Origin: Notospermus geniculatus
Lineage: Eukaryota > Nemertea > Pilidiophora > Heteronemertea > Lineidae
Direction of reading: 5' to 3'
NCBI GenBank assembly: GCA_002633025.1
Contig: NMRB01000189.1
Location: 372,645 to 436,644, forward strand
Length of the DNA: 64,000 nucleotides
Shown: positions 44,700 to 55,655 of the stretch, one piece after another
How positions within the stretch are numbered: the first letter of the stretch is position 1
Layout of the letters: the number at the start of each line of letters is the position of its first letter
Notes under the pieces: model-generated
Databases searched by the model: none
The model's input: the letters and a program-made list of their open reading frames with translations, nothing else
Told to the model about the DNA's origin: nothing
Program-made: the position numbers and the translations under genes

Positions 44700-44857
44700 A
44701 TGCCGGGAAATCGCGTTTCAGGGCTTCTAGATTTCAAAATTTTCTGGGGGAGGCCCCCCAGACCCCCGCTGAGAACGCGCCTCCGGCGCGTGCGGCGACG
44801 GCTTCGCCGCCGCCGACATCTGCGCCCCCCCCTTTCGTCAAATCCTGGATCCGCCCC
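44700..44857 (+). repeat. Dispersed repeat, ggatccgcccc end (copy 2)
   Basis: Second copy with the same start and end. The middle has ggcgcgtgcggcgacgg, a GC-rich variant of the first copy. Confidence 0.7.
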
Positions 44858-44994
44858 TGTGGAGCTAACAAAGATTTAATGCACATCTCAAGTACACAAA
44901 CTTTTTGGGGTTTGGGGGTTAGTTTCTATCCCACTGACCACAAAAACCCAATTCTTAAGTTCCGCAAATGGTGCATTTAGAAGATACAGCCGTT

Positions 44995-45443
44995 TGAACT
45001 TTGGGTACTGGCTTTGTCATTGGACCCAAATCAGAGCATTTGTGCAGGGGCTTGGATACTGATGTACAGCTAACTTTTAAATGGGTGGCTTGAGACCCCA
45101 TTAATGTATTGCCAATAGATAGAAACATGGGTCCATAGAATCAGATTAGCCTATTCTTATTTGTTTTTATTTGCTATAGGATGAGAAATTCAATAAACAG
45201 TAATTTATCAATTTAAAATGGCCGCCGGGCCAGAATTCTGAAAAAGATGTAAAACATCATTTCCAATAAGATAAAATACGTAAGAATATGTTTTTCTGTC
45301 TCAGTGGACCCATGTTTCTATCTACTGGCAATACATTTATAGGGTCCCAAGCCACCCATTTAAAAGTTAGCTGTACATCAGATTCCAAGCCCCTGTACAT
45401 TAATGCTCTGATTTTGCTCCAATGATAAAGTCAGTACCCAAAA
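44995..45443. mobile_element. Inverted-repeat element next to gap
   Basis: Arms 44,995-45,170 and 45,290-45,443 pair through tactggctttgtcatt, gatgtacagctaacttttaa and atgggtggcttg. The right border is lost in the 41-N gap (45,444-45,484). From 45,485 to 46,360 no feature is supported. Confidence 0.75.
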
Positions 45444-46394
45444 NNNNNNNNNNNNNNNNNNNNNNNNNNNNNNNNNNNNNNNNNCATGAGATTATGCTGC
45501 AGAGGTAACGCTGTCATCCCATGTGTCCCACCATGCCACTTTCATCCATTGAAAAGCCACAGTTAAGAAAATTTAACTTTTCTAAAAAAAAACTCGATAT
45601 TTTTACAAAATTGGGCATTTTTTATGACATATAACATGAAAATGATGCATATTTTCAGCTTAATTTTTTCGCAGTTGTGAATGAATTTCCGTTGTTTTCA
45701 TTTTGTAAAAATGTGGTCGTCTTGCACTTCAAAATGTTCGAGATATCAAATGGGTGATATTTTGATATTCTGATATTTTCATGATATATTCACTTTTCCT
45801 TAAAACGTTTTGAACAAACAGGCCTATTATACCTCAAAGTGTCACATCCACATTCGAAAATCAAAGACCGATGACTGACTGTGGAGAAATTAAGTAAAAA
45901 CCTGTTGCAATACTTGGCTAGTGAGTGTATAAAATGTTGAACCAACCAAACTACATTTTCCTCATGAAAGCGGAATAGGGCGTGGTACCTGTATTCCTGG
46001 CACGTTCGCCTATTGGCATATACCTTCCTTTGGCCCAGAATTTGCAAAAAAGCTGCCATTGTAACAAGTTGTGTCTGCTCACTTCGGCTTCAAGGTAGGT
46101 CTGGAGCTACCTTGAAAATTTGGAGTATGTACTTGAAAAACCTGAGTAAATACTCCACTTTATTCATACCGACTAGAGTATTTACTAACTTTGTAGCAAC
46201 TACTGAACTAGTAAATAATAAATACTTTTACTAATAGTTGGTACTATTTACTTCAAGTATTTACTTCAGTTTTATTCATACAGACAGCAGTATATACTTC
46301 AAAATTGCTAGTAAAAGTAGGTACTGTTTTTTATTCATATGGCCCCATGACCAACCACAATATGGTTCCCGATCTTGATGATCGGGAACCATAA

Positions 46395-46931
46395 TAATAA
46401 TAATGTGACATTGACCTCTGACCTTGAGAAGTATTGCATAGCTAGAACAGGGATCCTTGATTAAACTTATATGAGATGGTTAATTCAGGCTTCTAATTAG
46501 TTTTCTGCTGAAATTCTGAGCAGCGTGTTAAAATTGAAAAAAATAATTTAACTGCTCGGACTTTTTGATACCGTCCGCCATCTTGGTCGAGTTGAACTCT
46601 CGGTCGGGCGAGTAGATTTCGACGCCATCTTTGTTACACAGTTAGACAACTCTGGTAACTCGACTGTGTTCGATTGTAACTCGGGTCTCTCGAGTTAAAC
46701 TCGAGTTTGAATCGAAGTCGCCCTAGGATGAGCTTTCAGATGACGCAATGACCTTGACGGCCAGGGGTCAAGGTCAAGGGCAAACAGTTCTGAAGTGCAA
46801 ATCTGCTCAGAATTTCAGCAGAAAACTAATTAGAAGCCTGAATTAACCATCTCATATAAGTTTAATCAAGGATCCCTGTTCTAGCTACGCAATACTTCTC
46901 AAGGTCAGAGGTCAATGTCACATTTATTATT
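46395..46931. mobile_element. Inverted-repeat element, 130-bp arms
   Basis: Arms 46,395-46,527 and 46,803-46,931 pair through tgacctctgaccttgagaag and cttctaattagttttctgct. The spacer has several ctcgagttgaactc-like words also seen at 38,120-38,270. Part of the arm (gtttaatcaaggatcc) recurs at 42,727. Confidence 0.75.
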
Positions 46932-47464
46932 AACATTAACAACGAGAAGGAAAGCGTCGCAGGCGAGGTGAGACTGATCAATTTTGGCTGCAACCTTCAA
47001 GATTTATTAAATTTGGTTAATCACTTTGTCGTACATCGAAATTCGACAGTTCTTCATTCAAGGCATTACTCTGAATATGAAGAAGTCTCCGCCCAATCGA
47101 ACGCTCTTTTGCAGTTATGGTCTCAACATCTCACGGTGGAGGATAGGCCTACATTGATTTCGCATGATTCTTTCTGTGGATCTCTCCAATTTTCGAATTC
47201 CGGGGCGGTTTTCCGAATACCACTGAATGGGTTGCCTCAAAGTTCGTCAAAAGCTGCAATATGATTGTCGCCAGGTCTGAAAGGCTGGGGTCGAAGCTAC
47301 TTTCATTAGTAACCGAATTTGGGGCGATTTTTGATGTAATTTGCAGGCTCGCTGTCCTCGCGGCGCACACAACAATACATGATGTCGCCCCTAGCAACAC
47401 AGCCTCACCAGCCAGTCATTCTGACATCTGACATACACCTGACATCCATCCCATTTTTTTTCAG

Positions 47465-50400
47465 AGAAGACCAAAGGAGCTAACCAGACGTCAAAAGAGT
47501 ATTCACGCTGAACTTATTCAAAATCTTAAAGATGAGATGACATCAGAAAGTGTGGCGAGAATGAACGAATATCTGCAGGCCAGCGGATCTTTACCCGCGA
47601 ATTTTTCAAATCTGAACAGCGTATACGCTATCATTGACCTTTTAGCAAGGTGATTATCAATTGTAGGCCTACTTTCGCCCCCCCCCCCGGGTTTTTTTTG
47701 TGTCAGGTCCCCTGTAGTGAGAGTTTGCTGGTTTCTCTTGTTTATTATGTGGATGAGTTTATTTATGTACTAACAATTTATTTTTGTCAATGTTTTATTG
47801 ACATCCAGGAGAGAAGAAATCATCATAGGCAACAAGGATGGCTACAGGTTGCTCATAGAAACTTTCATCACGATCAAGGAAAGTGCGTTAGCCACAACAG
47901 TTGAAGACTACCAGTCCCAAATTTTTAATGCTGGTACGTACCGGAGCAGTTATCCCTTCCAAGCCATATCAAGGCAATGGGGCTATCCAGAATATAGTTC
48001 AACCTCTCGATAATAGGGGTCTCTACTGCACTATAAGTTGTACTATTCACTTCAGTGAGTTTCATTGTTTATCAGTTCTTTGGGAAGTCTGCCCATGACC
48101 TCTGACCTTGACCTTGACCTTGACCTATGATCATCAGGGTCATTGCATAATCGAAATTGGCATCCTAAATAACTTAAATATGGGTGTTATCACACCTCTA
48201 CTACTACCACAGACAGAGACATTTCAAATTATCAAGTTTGACCTTGACCTGATCATCAAGTTCATTGCATAATCGAAATGGGCATCCTCAATAACCTAAA
48301 CATGGGTGATATCATCCCAGCCAGCAAAATATATTGGCCCAATATTGGTTCAATATTGGTTAATATTGGCAAAAATATTGGACCTATCTTGGAAGCCAAT
48401 ATTGGTCGAATGTTGGAAATGACCAGCCAATGTTGGCCAATATTGGCCCAATTGCGTACTTGCTCATTGGTAAAAAATTGGACCAATATTGGCAACTGTG
48501 GCAATATTGGTAGGATATGGGCTGAATATTGCCTGTATATTTTTTGGCATCCTGATATGATTAGGTGATGTTCTGATGATAAAACCCATGATTAGGTGAT
48601 GTTCTGATGATAAAACCCAAGATCCCACCTTGGGTTTTAACTTCGCTCCTTTTCAACCACTGTGTGGTTGAAGAGGAGCCAGGAGTGGGAGACTCCTTTT
48701 TATTCGCCACATTCTTATTCTACAATTAGTTATTAAGATTAGTATTAGATGTATGTTGACGACTTTTCCACGTGATTTCGACGTCTTTTACCCACTAGTT
48801 TTACTGACGAGTGACCAGTTTTTAACGTCTTTCAGACGTCATTTTGCTAGCTGGGTAGTGCCGAAATCGAGAAAACTTATAAATTATTGCCGCACTTAAT
48901 GTTGGCAAGCCAATAATTGACCAATATTGGGCCAATTCTTTTGCAATATTGGCAATTCTTTTGCAACAATATCGGCATTGCCAATATTTAGCCAATATTG
49001 GACCAATATTGGAAATGTTGGCCAACATTTGCCAATGTGCCCCAATCGTTACCCAATATTGGCCCAATATTTCCTGCTGGCTGGGATGTCTCTACCTCAC
49101 CACGGGCACAGATATTTCAAATTATCAAGTTTGAAAATTATCAAAATCTCATGATATCTCAATCACCCGGATACATGAGGCTGAGAATTTTACACAGTCC
49201 TGTCCTTGGATAAGCAGGAATGAATTAAGACTTGTTTCATGTTGATCAGTTGACAATGTGGCAAGTTATCTCAAAATATCAAATTTTGTGATATCAAACG
49301 TCGATATCATCATGACACGAACATCTCAGATCAAAAGTAATCAGCTCATTTGATTCCTAGGGTACAAAAACCAAAGGGTAGTACTTGTTTCTATTGCTGT
49401 AGGTGTTAACTGGTTATAGAAGCCATTTGTGCCATCAGATAAAAGTGACGATGATCAATGATGGAGGCATCTGAGGTTGAAAATGATTAGATCACTTTTT
49501 CTGCCTGTACGTGACACTTCTCCTTTTGATAACTCATTTTTGAGTTTCTGAACACTCCACTTTCCATACTCTGCCATGTTGCAAACAGTGACACTTGGAT
49601 TATAGTACAGTAAAGCCACCTGGAGGTTTAGTTTCCCCTGGATAGCCCCATTCCCCTTAGCAGCAACTGAAATAAAATGGTCCATGTGCTCACCTGTGGG
49701 TGAATGTACCAAGAATAGATGACAATTGTGTTCTTGGTTGTAGCCACCTAGTGCCCACGCCATGAATCGAATTGGGCAATTTTTTTTAAATATCCAAAAT
49801 CCCAAAAAAATCAAACATTTTGACCCTAAAAAAATTTTGTATCTAAAAACTGGTAAGAAGTTACAATCAAACCCTGTTTCTTGTTGTTTTTTGAGCACTT
49901 TTCTAGGTAAACACGGGTTTGAAATGTCACGAGTGGGACATTTTGAACATGTTTTTGCATTCTGTAAGCCAGACAGATTAATGTAGCGCAGTGAAATGTT
50001 GTTTCCCAACACGGTCTTTGGTACACTTGTGTAGGGTGCAGAGGCATTTAAATCTCCAAGGATTACACAACCTATTTCTAGCGTGGAAATGCCGTCGTAC
50101 AGATTTTACGAGATTGGCCCGTATGTACGATGATTCAGATCAACAGCTCCATCGGTTCCGGAACGTGCCCTGCTAACGGACGACGACCACGACGGACGCT
50201 GCACCACGACAAAAACTCGAGGCAGGAAGAACTTTAGCCTGGTTCCACTGGCCTCGACAGATGGCGTTGGGGTGGGAGAGTATGAGGCCAGGTATAATCT
50301 GGCAACACCTTAGCGCGACCCAATGGAATGCGGAAGTTTCCAATTGATTATTGGTACTCTTATCTTACAGGACGCGAGGATTCAAGGAAAGCTGGTGGTC

Positions 50401-50489
50401 AGGGTGAGTTAGCGACTGATGAGGACCCAGAAAGACGGCGGTCACATGAATCTCGAGACATGCCAGCGGCTGATGACGAGGTAGATTAA
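47465..50489 (+). CDS. Spliced gene 3' end, death-effector-like fold
   Basis: Three exons join in phase: 47,465-47,649 (after ttttttttcag, donor AAG|GTGATT), 47,809-47,933 (a perfect TACTAAC branch point at 47,769, acceptor catccag, donor CTG|GTACGT) and 50,371-50,489 (after atcttacag, ending GAT TAA). The joined 142 residues include IHAELIQNLKDEMTSESVAR, MNEYLQASGSLP, VYAIIDLLARREEIIIGNKD and LLIETFITIKESALATTVED, followed by an acidic/basic tail EDPERRRSHESRD. The spacing of about five amphipathic helices with a LLxxR(R/E)E...LLxxF pattern and a final VEDYQ resembles death effector domains, which act in caspase-8 and innate immune adaptor complexes. Upstream exons are not identified. A donor-like GGTGAGT inside the third exon could extend the transcript. 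Splicing support is good; domain naming is moderate. Confidence 0.6.
48100..48310 (+). repeat. Tandem pair, about 130-bp units
   Basis: gatcatcagggtcattgcat/aatcgaaa and its following text at 48,130 recur at 48,253, including gggcatcctcaataac. It lies in the intron of the spliced gene, next to the fold-back. Confidence 0.65.
48314..49087. mobile_element. Fold-back element, ccaatattgg arrays
   Basis: Ends atcccagccagca and tgctggctgggat are inverted. Each arm is an array of the palindrome ccaatattgg with spacers (about ten copies left, seven right). The spacer includes a 35-bp tandem repeat (48,550-48,620) and hairpins such as ttcaaccac/gtggttgaa. It sits in the intron. Confidence 0.75.
49455..49577 (-). 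pseudogene. SAP-like N-terminal fragment
   Basis: The minus strand starts ATGGCAGAGTATGG and encodes MAEYGKWSVQKLKNELSKGE followed by VSRTGRKSDLI, the helix-turn-helix outline of a SAP DNA-binding motif. It ends at TGA after 40 residues. SAP starts of this type are common at the N-terminus of invertebrate transposon and retroposon proteins. It is probably a fragment; it is antisense to the spliced host gene. Confidence 0.5.
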
Positions 50490-50514
50490 ACCAATTAAAC
50501 CAATCAATGTCCCT

Positions 50515-51250
50515 AAAATGAAATGGTCTATGGACCATGTGCTCACCTGTTGCGCACAACAGTGTAATTACAGAGGCAGGTACATGTACATATCAGTTAT
50601 GAGCAATCTTGGTCAAGTCATTCCCGAGTTACAGGACATTGATGATTTAGGGGTTATGCTACCTGGCCGCCATATTGGATGTTCGATCGGGGCAAAACTT
50701 CACCTGCACATAAAGGTTATTGAGAGGGAGCCACACAGCACATTTGAGAACTCTGGGTCAAGTAATTCCTGAGTTATAGCACTTTAGATCACATATATGT
50801 GCACATAAAGTTTCGGCCCGATTGGACATCCAATATGGCCACCAGGAGGCATAACCCGAAAATGATCAGAGGGAGCCACATATCAAACTTGAGCACTTAG
50901 ATGATTTTCGGGTTGTACCACCTGGCGGCCGTATTGGAAGTCAAAACAGGCCGGAATTTGACGTGCCTCTAAAGGTCATCGAGAGGGAGGTACATTAAGT
51001 TTGAGCTCTCTGGGTCAAGCCGTCCCTGAGTTATGGCGCTTAGATGATTTTCAGGTAACGCAGCGGGTGGCCATACTGGATGTTCCATAGCGCCGAAACT
51101 CTGTATTTTTGAAGGTACCCCTCTAATACACATTTGTGCAAGATAATAAAGTCGCCTAGTAAAATAATGGCGAACTGTGACAGGTTCGTTACTTTTATCT
51201 GTATACAGCTTTGACATCTGTGACCTTGAAAAGTAGGTGAAATCAAAAAC
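50515..51250 (+). repeat. Z-type repeat with internal units
   Basis: Starts at the palindromic aaatggtctatggaccatgt followed by gctcacct. Then come four imperfect units containing tgggtcaag(t/c), gagttat, cggccgccatattgg-like and ataaaggtcat words. The inverted counterpart is 60,080-60,655, and solo ends are at 22,987, 49,677 and 61,350. Confidence 0.7.
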
Positions 51251-51699
51251 CATTCTATACAGGTCTGGAAAAATTATCAGACCACCTCTATTTGACTCGC
51301 GCATTTTCCATTAATAGAGAGGATGCGCAGCGTCACGACTCCCACTCACACTCTGAGGTGACGCCCTTTTTGCGTCTTACGTCATCAGTAACTGCAGGGG
51401 TTTCCCGCTGAAGTCGGTGAAGTCGGTCGGAAAAACGAGTTGAAAGCATCCAAGTCGTAAGTGGTTTCCCACTTGCTTTTTCTCTTGTTTGAGCAGGTGT
51501 TAAAGCTGACGTGAACGAACAAAAAGCCCCCATGCGACGAGCAAGAGAATTGCAAACGCCCTGCAAACACCTCAAACGAAGGCTCAGAGCATGATAGACC
51601 GTACGACGCCAGGAGGGCGCCACCTTATTTGCCTTAAGGCAACAGAGCTGTCAACATCTCCGGATACCTCTTACACTACTCAAAGAAAAAAAAATGCCG

Positions 51700-51779
51700 T
51701 CATTTAGACGGGATTCGAACCGTCGGCCTTCTGATTTGTAATCTACCATTCCATCCACTCGGCCAACGATCTAGCTGAC
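51700..51779 (-). ncRNA. tRNA-like Pol III unit, type 1
   Basis: The minus strand has tggccgagtggat as A box and ggttcgaatcc as B box, then a T9 run (rc of 51,687-51,695). Counterpart of 11,925. Both 3' ends carry gtctaaa(t/c)gac. Confidence 0.5.
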
Positions 51780-51862
51780 GAATACATGATTTCTGTTTGT
51801 CATAGACGTAGGCCTTCGACTTCCGCAATAATGCTACGAATAACAGAAAACATGAGAAGTCT

Positions 51863-51940
51863 TCCAACAAGTTCGGTGCCCGAATGGGGGAGACGGTGGA
51901 ACGAAGATAACAAGGCGCGGGTTCGATTCCCAGCTGTGTC
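51863..51940 (+). ncRNA. tRNA-like Pol III unit, type 2
   Basis: Contains cggtgcccgaatggg (A-box-like) and gggttcgattccc (51,919-51,931, B box), then a T6 run. Counterpart of 11,742, with extra loss of A-box consensus. Confidence 0.45.
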
Positions 51941-52155
51941 AAACTTTTTTCTTTCAAAACAGTGTTCAGTAGGAGCTCACCAGCGGATGTTGACAGCTCG
52001 AAAGCTCGAAGACAAATAAGGTGGCGCCCTCCTGGCCTCGTGGGGTGTATCATGTTCTGAGACTTCGTTTGAGGTGCAGGGCGTTAGCAATTCTCTTGCT
52101 CGTCGCATGGGGGCTTTTTGTTCGTTCACGTCAGCTTTAAGGGGCAGCTCGAAAA

Positions 52156-53096
52156 GGCTTACTGGAAAAAACGCAACGCAACGCAATGCAGCGCAATGGG
52201 AGTAATCACTGTTTCCAAATGACTAGCTGATTTGTTACAATAGTGAGTTTAAGAAACCATACGTTAACGCTAACGCTAACGTTATTGACATCATTTTGAC
52301 GTCACATCCAATGAATCTGTTGTATTTCTTCGGGGAGTGACGTCATTTTGAAGTAATTAGCGTTAGCGTTAGCGTTAACGTATGGTTTCTTAAACTCACT
52401 AATGTATGTCGACGTTAGATGGTGGTGTTCAAAATGTTTGACGGCGAACTGGCGATCGATCGATCAATACACGTGTAGGCCTACACGTCGTCACGACGTC
52501 ATGTACATCATGCACAGGCACGAGTCGTGTCATATGCATAGATCATGTTTCCAAGCTCGACGTGAAGTTCCAATCTACCTAGGCCTATCTCAATTTGAAT
52601 GCTCCAAGTTATTAATTTGGCGTGGAGGCTGTTGCTACACGTAAAGGAATGCGTTCAAGAATGGGCTCTTACTTGATGAATGGTTGGTAATGATGTTGCA
52701 GCTCGTCAAACTTCGCAAGTGATGAAAAAGACGGCAGACATTTTTTGGCTCACTACCTGTACTTGTATCAGAGCTCAGCAGAGTATCAGTCTAGTTGCCA
52801 CTAAGTGTACGTAGGTTGGACAGGAGACCAGTATGGGATCATTGGGAGATGCTAGGCTCGCGCATACCAGGTGAGTGCGTTACACCAAGATGGCCATGAA
52901 CGTTTTAATATGTTGCCCGAGACTATCATGACTGTCGGATTGATACACAATAAATGGTCCCTTGCCGGAAGCATCAATCCTCGACCCTCGCATATGTTAT
53001 GTGCTTACTACGCCTACCAAAGCAGCGGCAAATGGGTAAAATAGGAACTAGGTTCATTGCGTTGATTGCGTTGCGTTGCGTTTATTCCAGTAAGCC
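52156..53096. mobile_element. MULE-like element, 9-bp TSD
   Basis: Ends ggcttactggaaaaaacgca and its near complement; the arms contain acgca repeats. Flanks gctcgaaaa at 52,147-52,155 and 53,097-53,105 are identical. At 941 bp it carries the palindromic MITE at 52,243 but no transposase. Confidence 0.75.
52243..52399. mobile_element. MITE with TA flanks and cgctaacg arms
   Basis: Left gtgagtttaagaaaccatac and right gtatggtttcttaaactcac are perfect inverted ends flanked by TA; arms carry triple cgctaa/ttagcg repeats. The 45-bp centre has two gacgtca sites. Confidence 0.8.
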
Positions 53097-53626
53097 GCTC
53101 GAAAAGACGGATTCGACGGATTCAACGGATTCTTGTAAAACGAAGCATATAATCACTCTTTTATATGCATTAATCTTTTTAGAAATATGACATATGTATA
53201 AGCTTTAAAACCTACGTGTTATTTTCATTGATAATACGATTTCAAATCCATGCACAGTGAGGTTAATAAATCGGGTCTGATGTCCGAACTCAATGGGATT
53301 TTCCACAATGACTGAGCGCGTCATCTTGTGGAAAATTATGACGTCGCTACTATTGATTTGTCGATGACGTCAACACAGTTGCGCTGTCGATCTCATAGGC
53401 CTATCGTACAGTAGGCTCGCGTATACCCCGCCGTCAAAATCAGCGCTGATTCACAAATTTTCTAAGTCCAGAAGAGATGTCGATTTTGGCCTAGACAATA
53501 GGGCCTGGTAGGATCGACGCTTTGAAAAGGGTAGTTATGAGAGTTGCACGCATATTACGAGAAATGACCAATCGCCTGTGCAAAGGCCTAGAGCATGAAA
53601 ACGTTCTGGTCACTTCTTCTGTGTTA

Positions 53627-53922
53627 GGCTGCTTTTCCACGAGACCTTTGCGGACGCGGTTTCGGTGGCGGGAGCGGGTGCGGGTGAAACAGCTAATGGG
53701 AAATACGTTGGATCGAATTTTTCCACCCGCGCCCGCCTCCTATTCCGCGCCCGCAAACGCCTCGTGGAAAAGCAGCTTAAGGGCTGGTTCATACTCTGTC
53801 CGGATTTTGCGCTGATTTGGGCCTATGATCAATTTCAGTATGTGTTCACATTCACGCCTTGGAAACCTGTGATCAGTTTTTCATGCGTTTGACGGTCTGT
53901 GAGCAAGTATGAATTGGCCCTT
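53627..53922. mobile_element. Two abutting MITEs
   Basis: The first (53,627-53,776) has ends ggctgcttttccacgag and its complement with TTA on both sides. The second (about 53,779-53,922) has ends aagggctggttcatac and its near complement. They share the TTAA at their junction, so one inserted at the edge of the other. Confidence 0.65.
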
Positions 53923-53945
53923 TTTGTTAACCGTTATGGTGGTTA

Positions 53946-54096
53946 TAGGCTGTCACGATCAATATTATTGCACAATATGGGGCCCAAAATAGGGGCATGT
54001 ACTTCTGGCATGATGATTGGAAGAAAGATTGGCAATGATATTGCCCATTTTGGCCCTCATATTGTGCAATAATATTGAGCGTGTATGTGCGGCTTA
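53946..54096. mobile_element. MITE, caatattattgcac arms
   Basis: The arms tcaatattattgcacaatat and its complement are exact, with weaker ggctgtcacg/gtgcggctta ends. The GC-rich stretch 54,100-54,265 after it has no assigned feature. Confidence 0.65.
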
Positions 54097-54269
54097 ACGC
54101 AAATGAGGCCCGATCGGATCCAATCAGACTGAAGCTGCGCTTATTTACCAGACATCCGGAATGCGGTATAGGTACGCGGAATCCCAGGTGGAACGATATG
54201 TTGTAGGCCTACCCGAAAATGCATTGCATTTTCCGCTTCCGCGTTCCGCAATCTGCATTCCGCGTGTCA

Positions 54270-54807
54270 ATAATAATAATAATGTACATTTATATAGCGC
54301 CACATACATGTTTGTCTGTGGCGCTTTACATAATTAAGACATAAGATTAAAAACAAAGTAAGGGTAGAGAAAGTAATTAAAAAGAAAAGAACACAATAAA
54401 AAGAAGCAGATTAATAATTAATAAAATGCTTCTTTAAAGAGCGAAGTTTTTAAAATCGACTTAAAATTATTAAAGGTGCTACGCTGGCGACAATTGAGGG
54501 GGAGGGCGTTCCAAAGCAGTGGGGCACAGGCTCGGTACGAACGGTCACCGGCATGCTTCTTCTTGGCAATATGCTGCTGGAGGACAGGAGCAGAGCAAGA
54601 CATGGCGATCCAGGACTGTTTCCTGCATGGCAACCGTAAGTACATCGGGCCCGCGCCAACCACAGCCTTGTATGCAAACGTCAGCTTGTATGCAAACGTC
54701 AGCTGAACGTAGCTTGCATCTGGATGTGTTTTTGAATCTGAATGTGTTTTTGGCTTGTCGTCTAAACGGTCCTTATGTAAACAGTGGACAACGCTACAGA
54801 CGTTCAA
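54270..54807 (-). pseudogene. LINE 3' end (CR1/L2-like)
   Basis: The minus-strand frame ends GDRSYRACAPLLWNALPLNC then FKSILKTSLFKEAFY, the well-known C-terminus after the reverse transcriptase of CR1/L2/Jockey-type LINEs. The stop is at 54,418. The 3' untranslated part has two gcgc-bounded words (gcgctttac, tatatagcgc) and ends in an (att)n microsatellite (54,270-54,283), typical of LINE tails. An 18-bp tandem duplication (54,668-54,703) interrupts the coding part. A 5'-truncated, dead copy. Confidence 0.75.
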
Positions 54808-54899
54808 CGCTACAGACGTCTTGCAGACGTTCCGCCAATCGGATCCTTCGGTAGGTGTTTCGGTGCATGTTATCGCTTCACTGATTGGTTAAACGCTTC

Positions 54900-55655
54900 C
54901 CGACGCGCGGCTTACGCGCTAGTCTGTCACCGTCTTTACACCTTCCGAAAAATCTGAATAGGTTTCTTTCATAAAAGACGCGCGCGCTGACACAACGCGG
55001 TAAGCCCAACCCTCCTCGACCACTTATTGAATAGGACAACCATGATTGGCTCTCGCTGACCTAACAATACCATACTCGCCCCGCCTACGATGACAATGGC
55101 AATGAATGACCAGCTCGATCGTTCCTGCTGGACTTCAACGCCCCCATGCGACCGGTGTGTTAGAATCTCCCCTACTCTAACCGGACACTGTAGTTTCATA
55201 TCCCAAATGCGCCGCCCGTTGAGCCGCCCTTCTATTGTTTGCCATAATTAACGAGCAGCGCGCGCCGCTCGCGCGCCTCGCATTTATTGTTCCATTAATT
55301 GTTTAACAGCCCACACGAAGCCCACCTTATTACAACTCAAAAGGTGATTCAATAATAACCGACTGTGGTCGCTTAATACACAGTATACATGTGGTAGACT
55401 CTATAGTGCCAGCGTGAGTTATTGTACAGTGACTTCGTTTATTCTGGCGCTGGTCATTCATGGTCATTGTAGAGGAGGCGGGGCGAGTCGTTGACATTGT
55501 TAGGTCCGCGAGAGCCAATCAATGTTGTCCTATTCAATAAGGTGGTCGACGAGGGTTGGTCTTACCGCGCGGCGTCTTAGCGCGCGTCTTTAGTGAAAGA
55601 ACCCTATTCGCGGAACGCCTGCAGGACGCGCCGCATACGCGCCAGTCTGTCACTG
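54900..55655. mobile_element. Inverted-repeat element, 200-bp arms
   Basis: Arms 54,930-55,130 and 55,450-55,620 pair through ccaaccctcctcgaccac, gattggctctcg and gccccgcct-like words. Outside them, acgcgctagtctgtcac (54,914) and acgcgccagtctgtcac (55,643) are direct, not inverted. GC content is higher than the surroundings. Confidence 0.6.

Larger units (their letters stand above)
51496..52139. mobile_element. Twin tRNA-like element, complete copy
   Basis: Ends ttaaagctgacgtgaacgaa and ttcgttcacgtcagctttaa are perfect inverted repeats; arms of about 140 bp include tgcgacgagcaagagaattg. Between them two tRNA-like units read outward and each ends in a T run at the inner edge of its arm. Copy 1 at 11,550 has the same plan in reverse. 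A solo end (gaacaaaaagcccccatg) is at 58,741-58,760. No protein is encoded. Confidence 0.8.
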
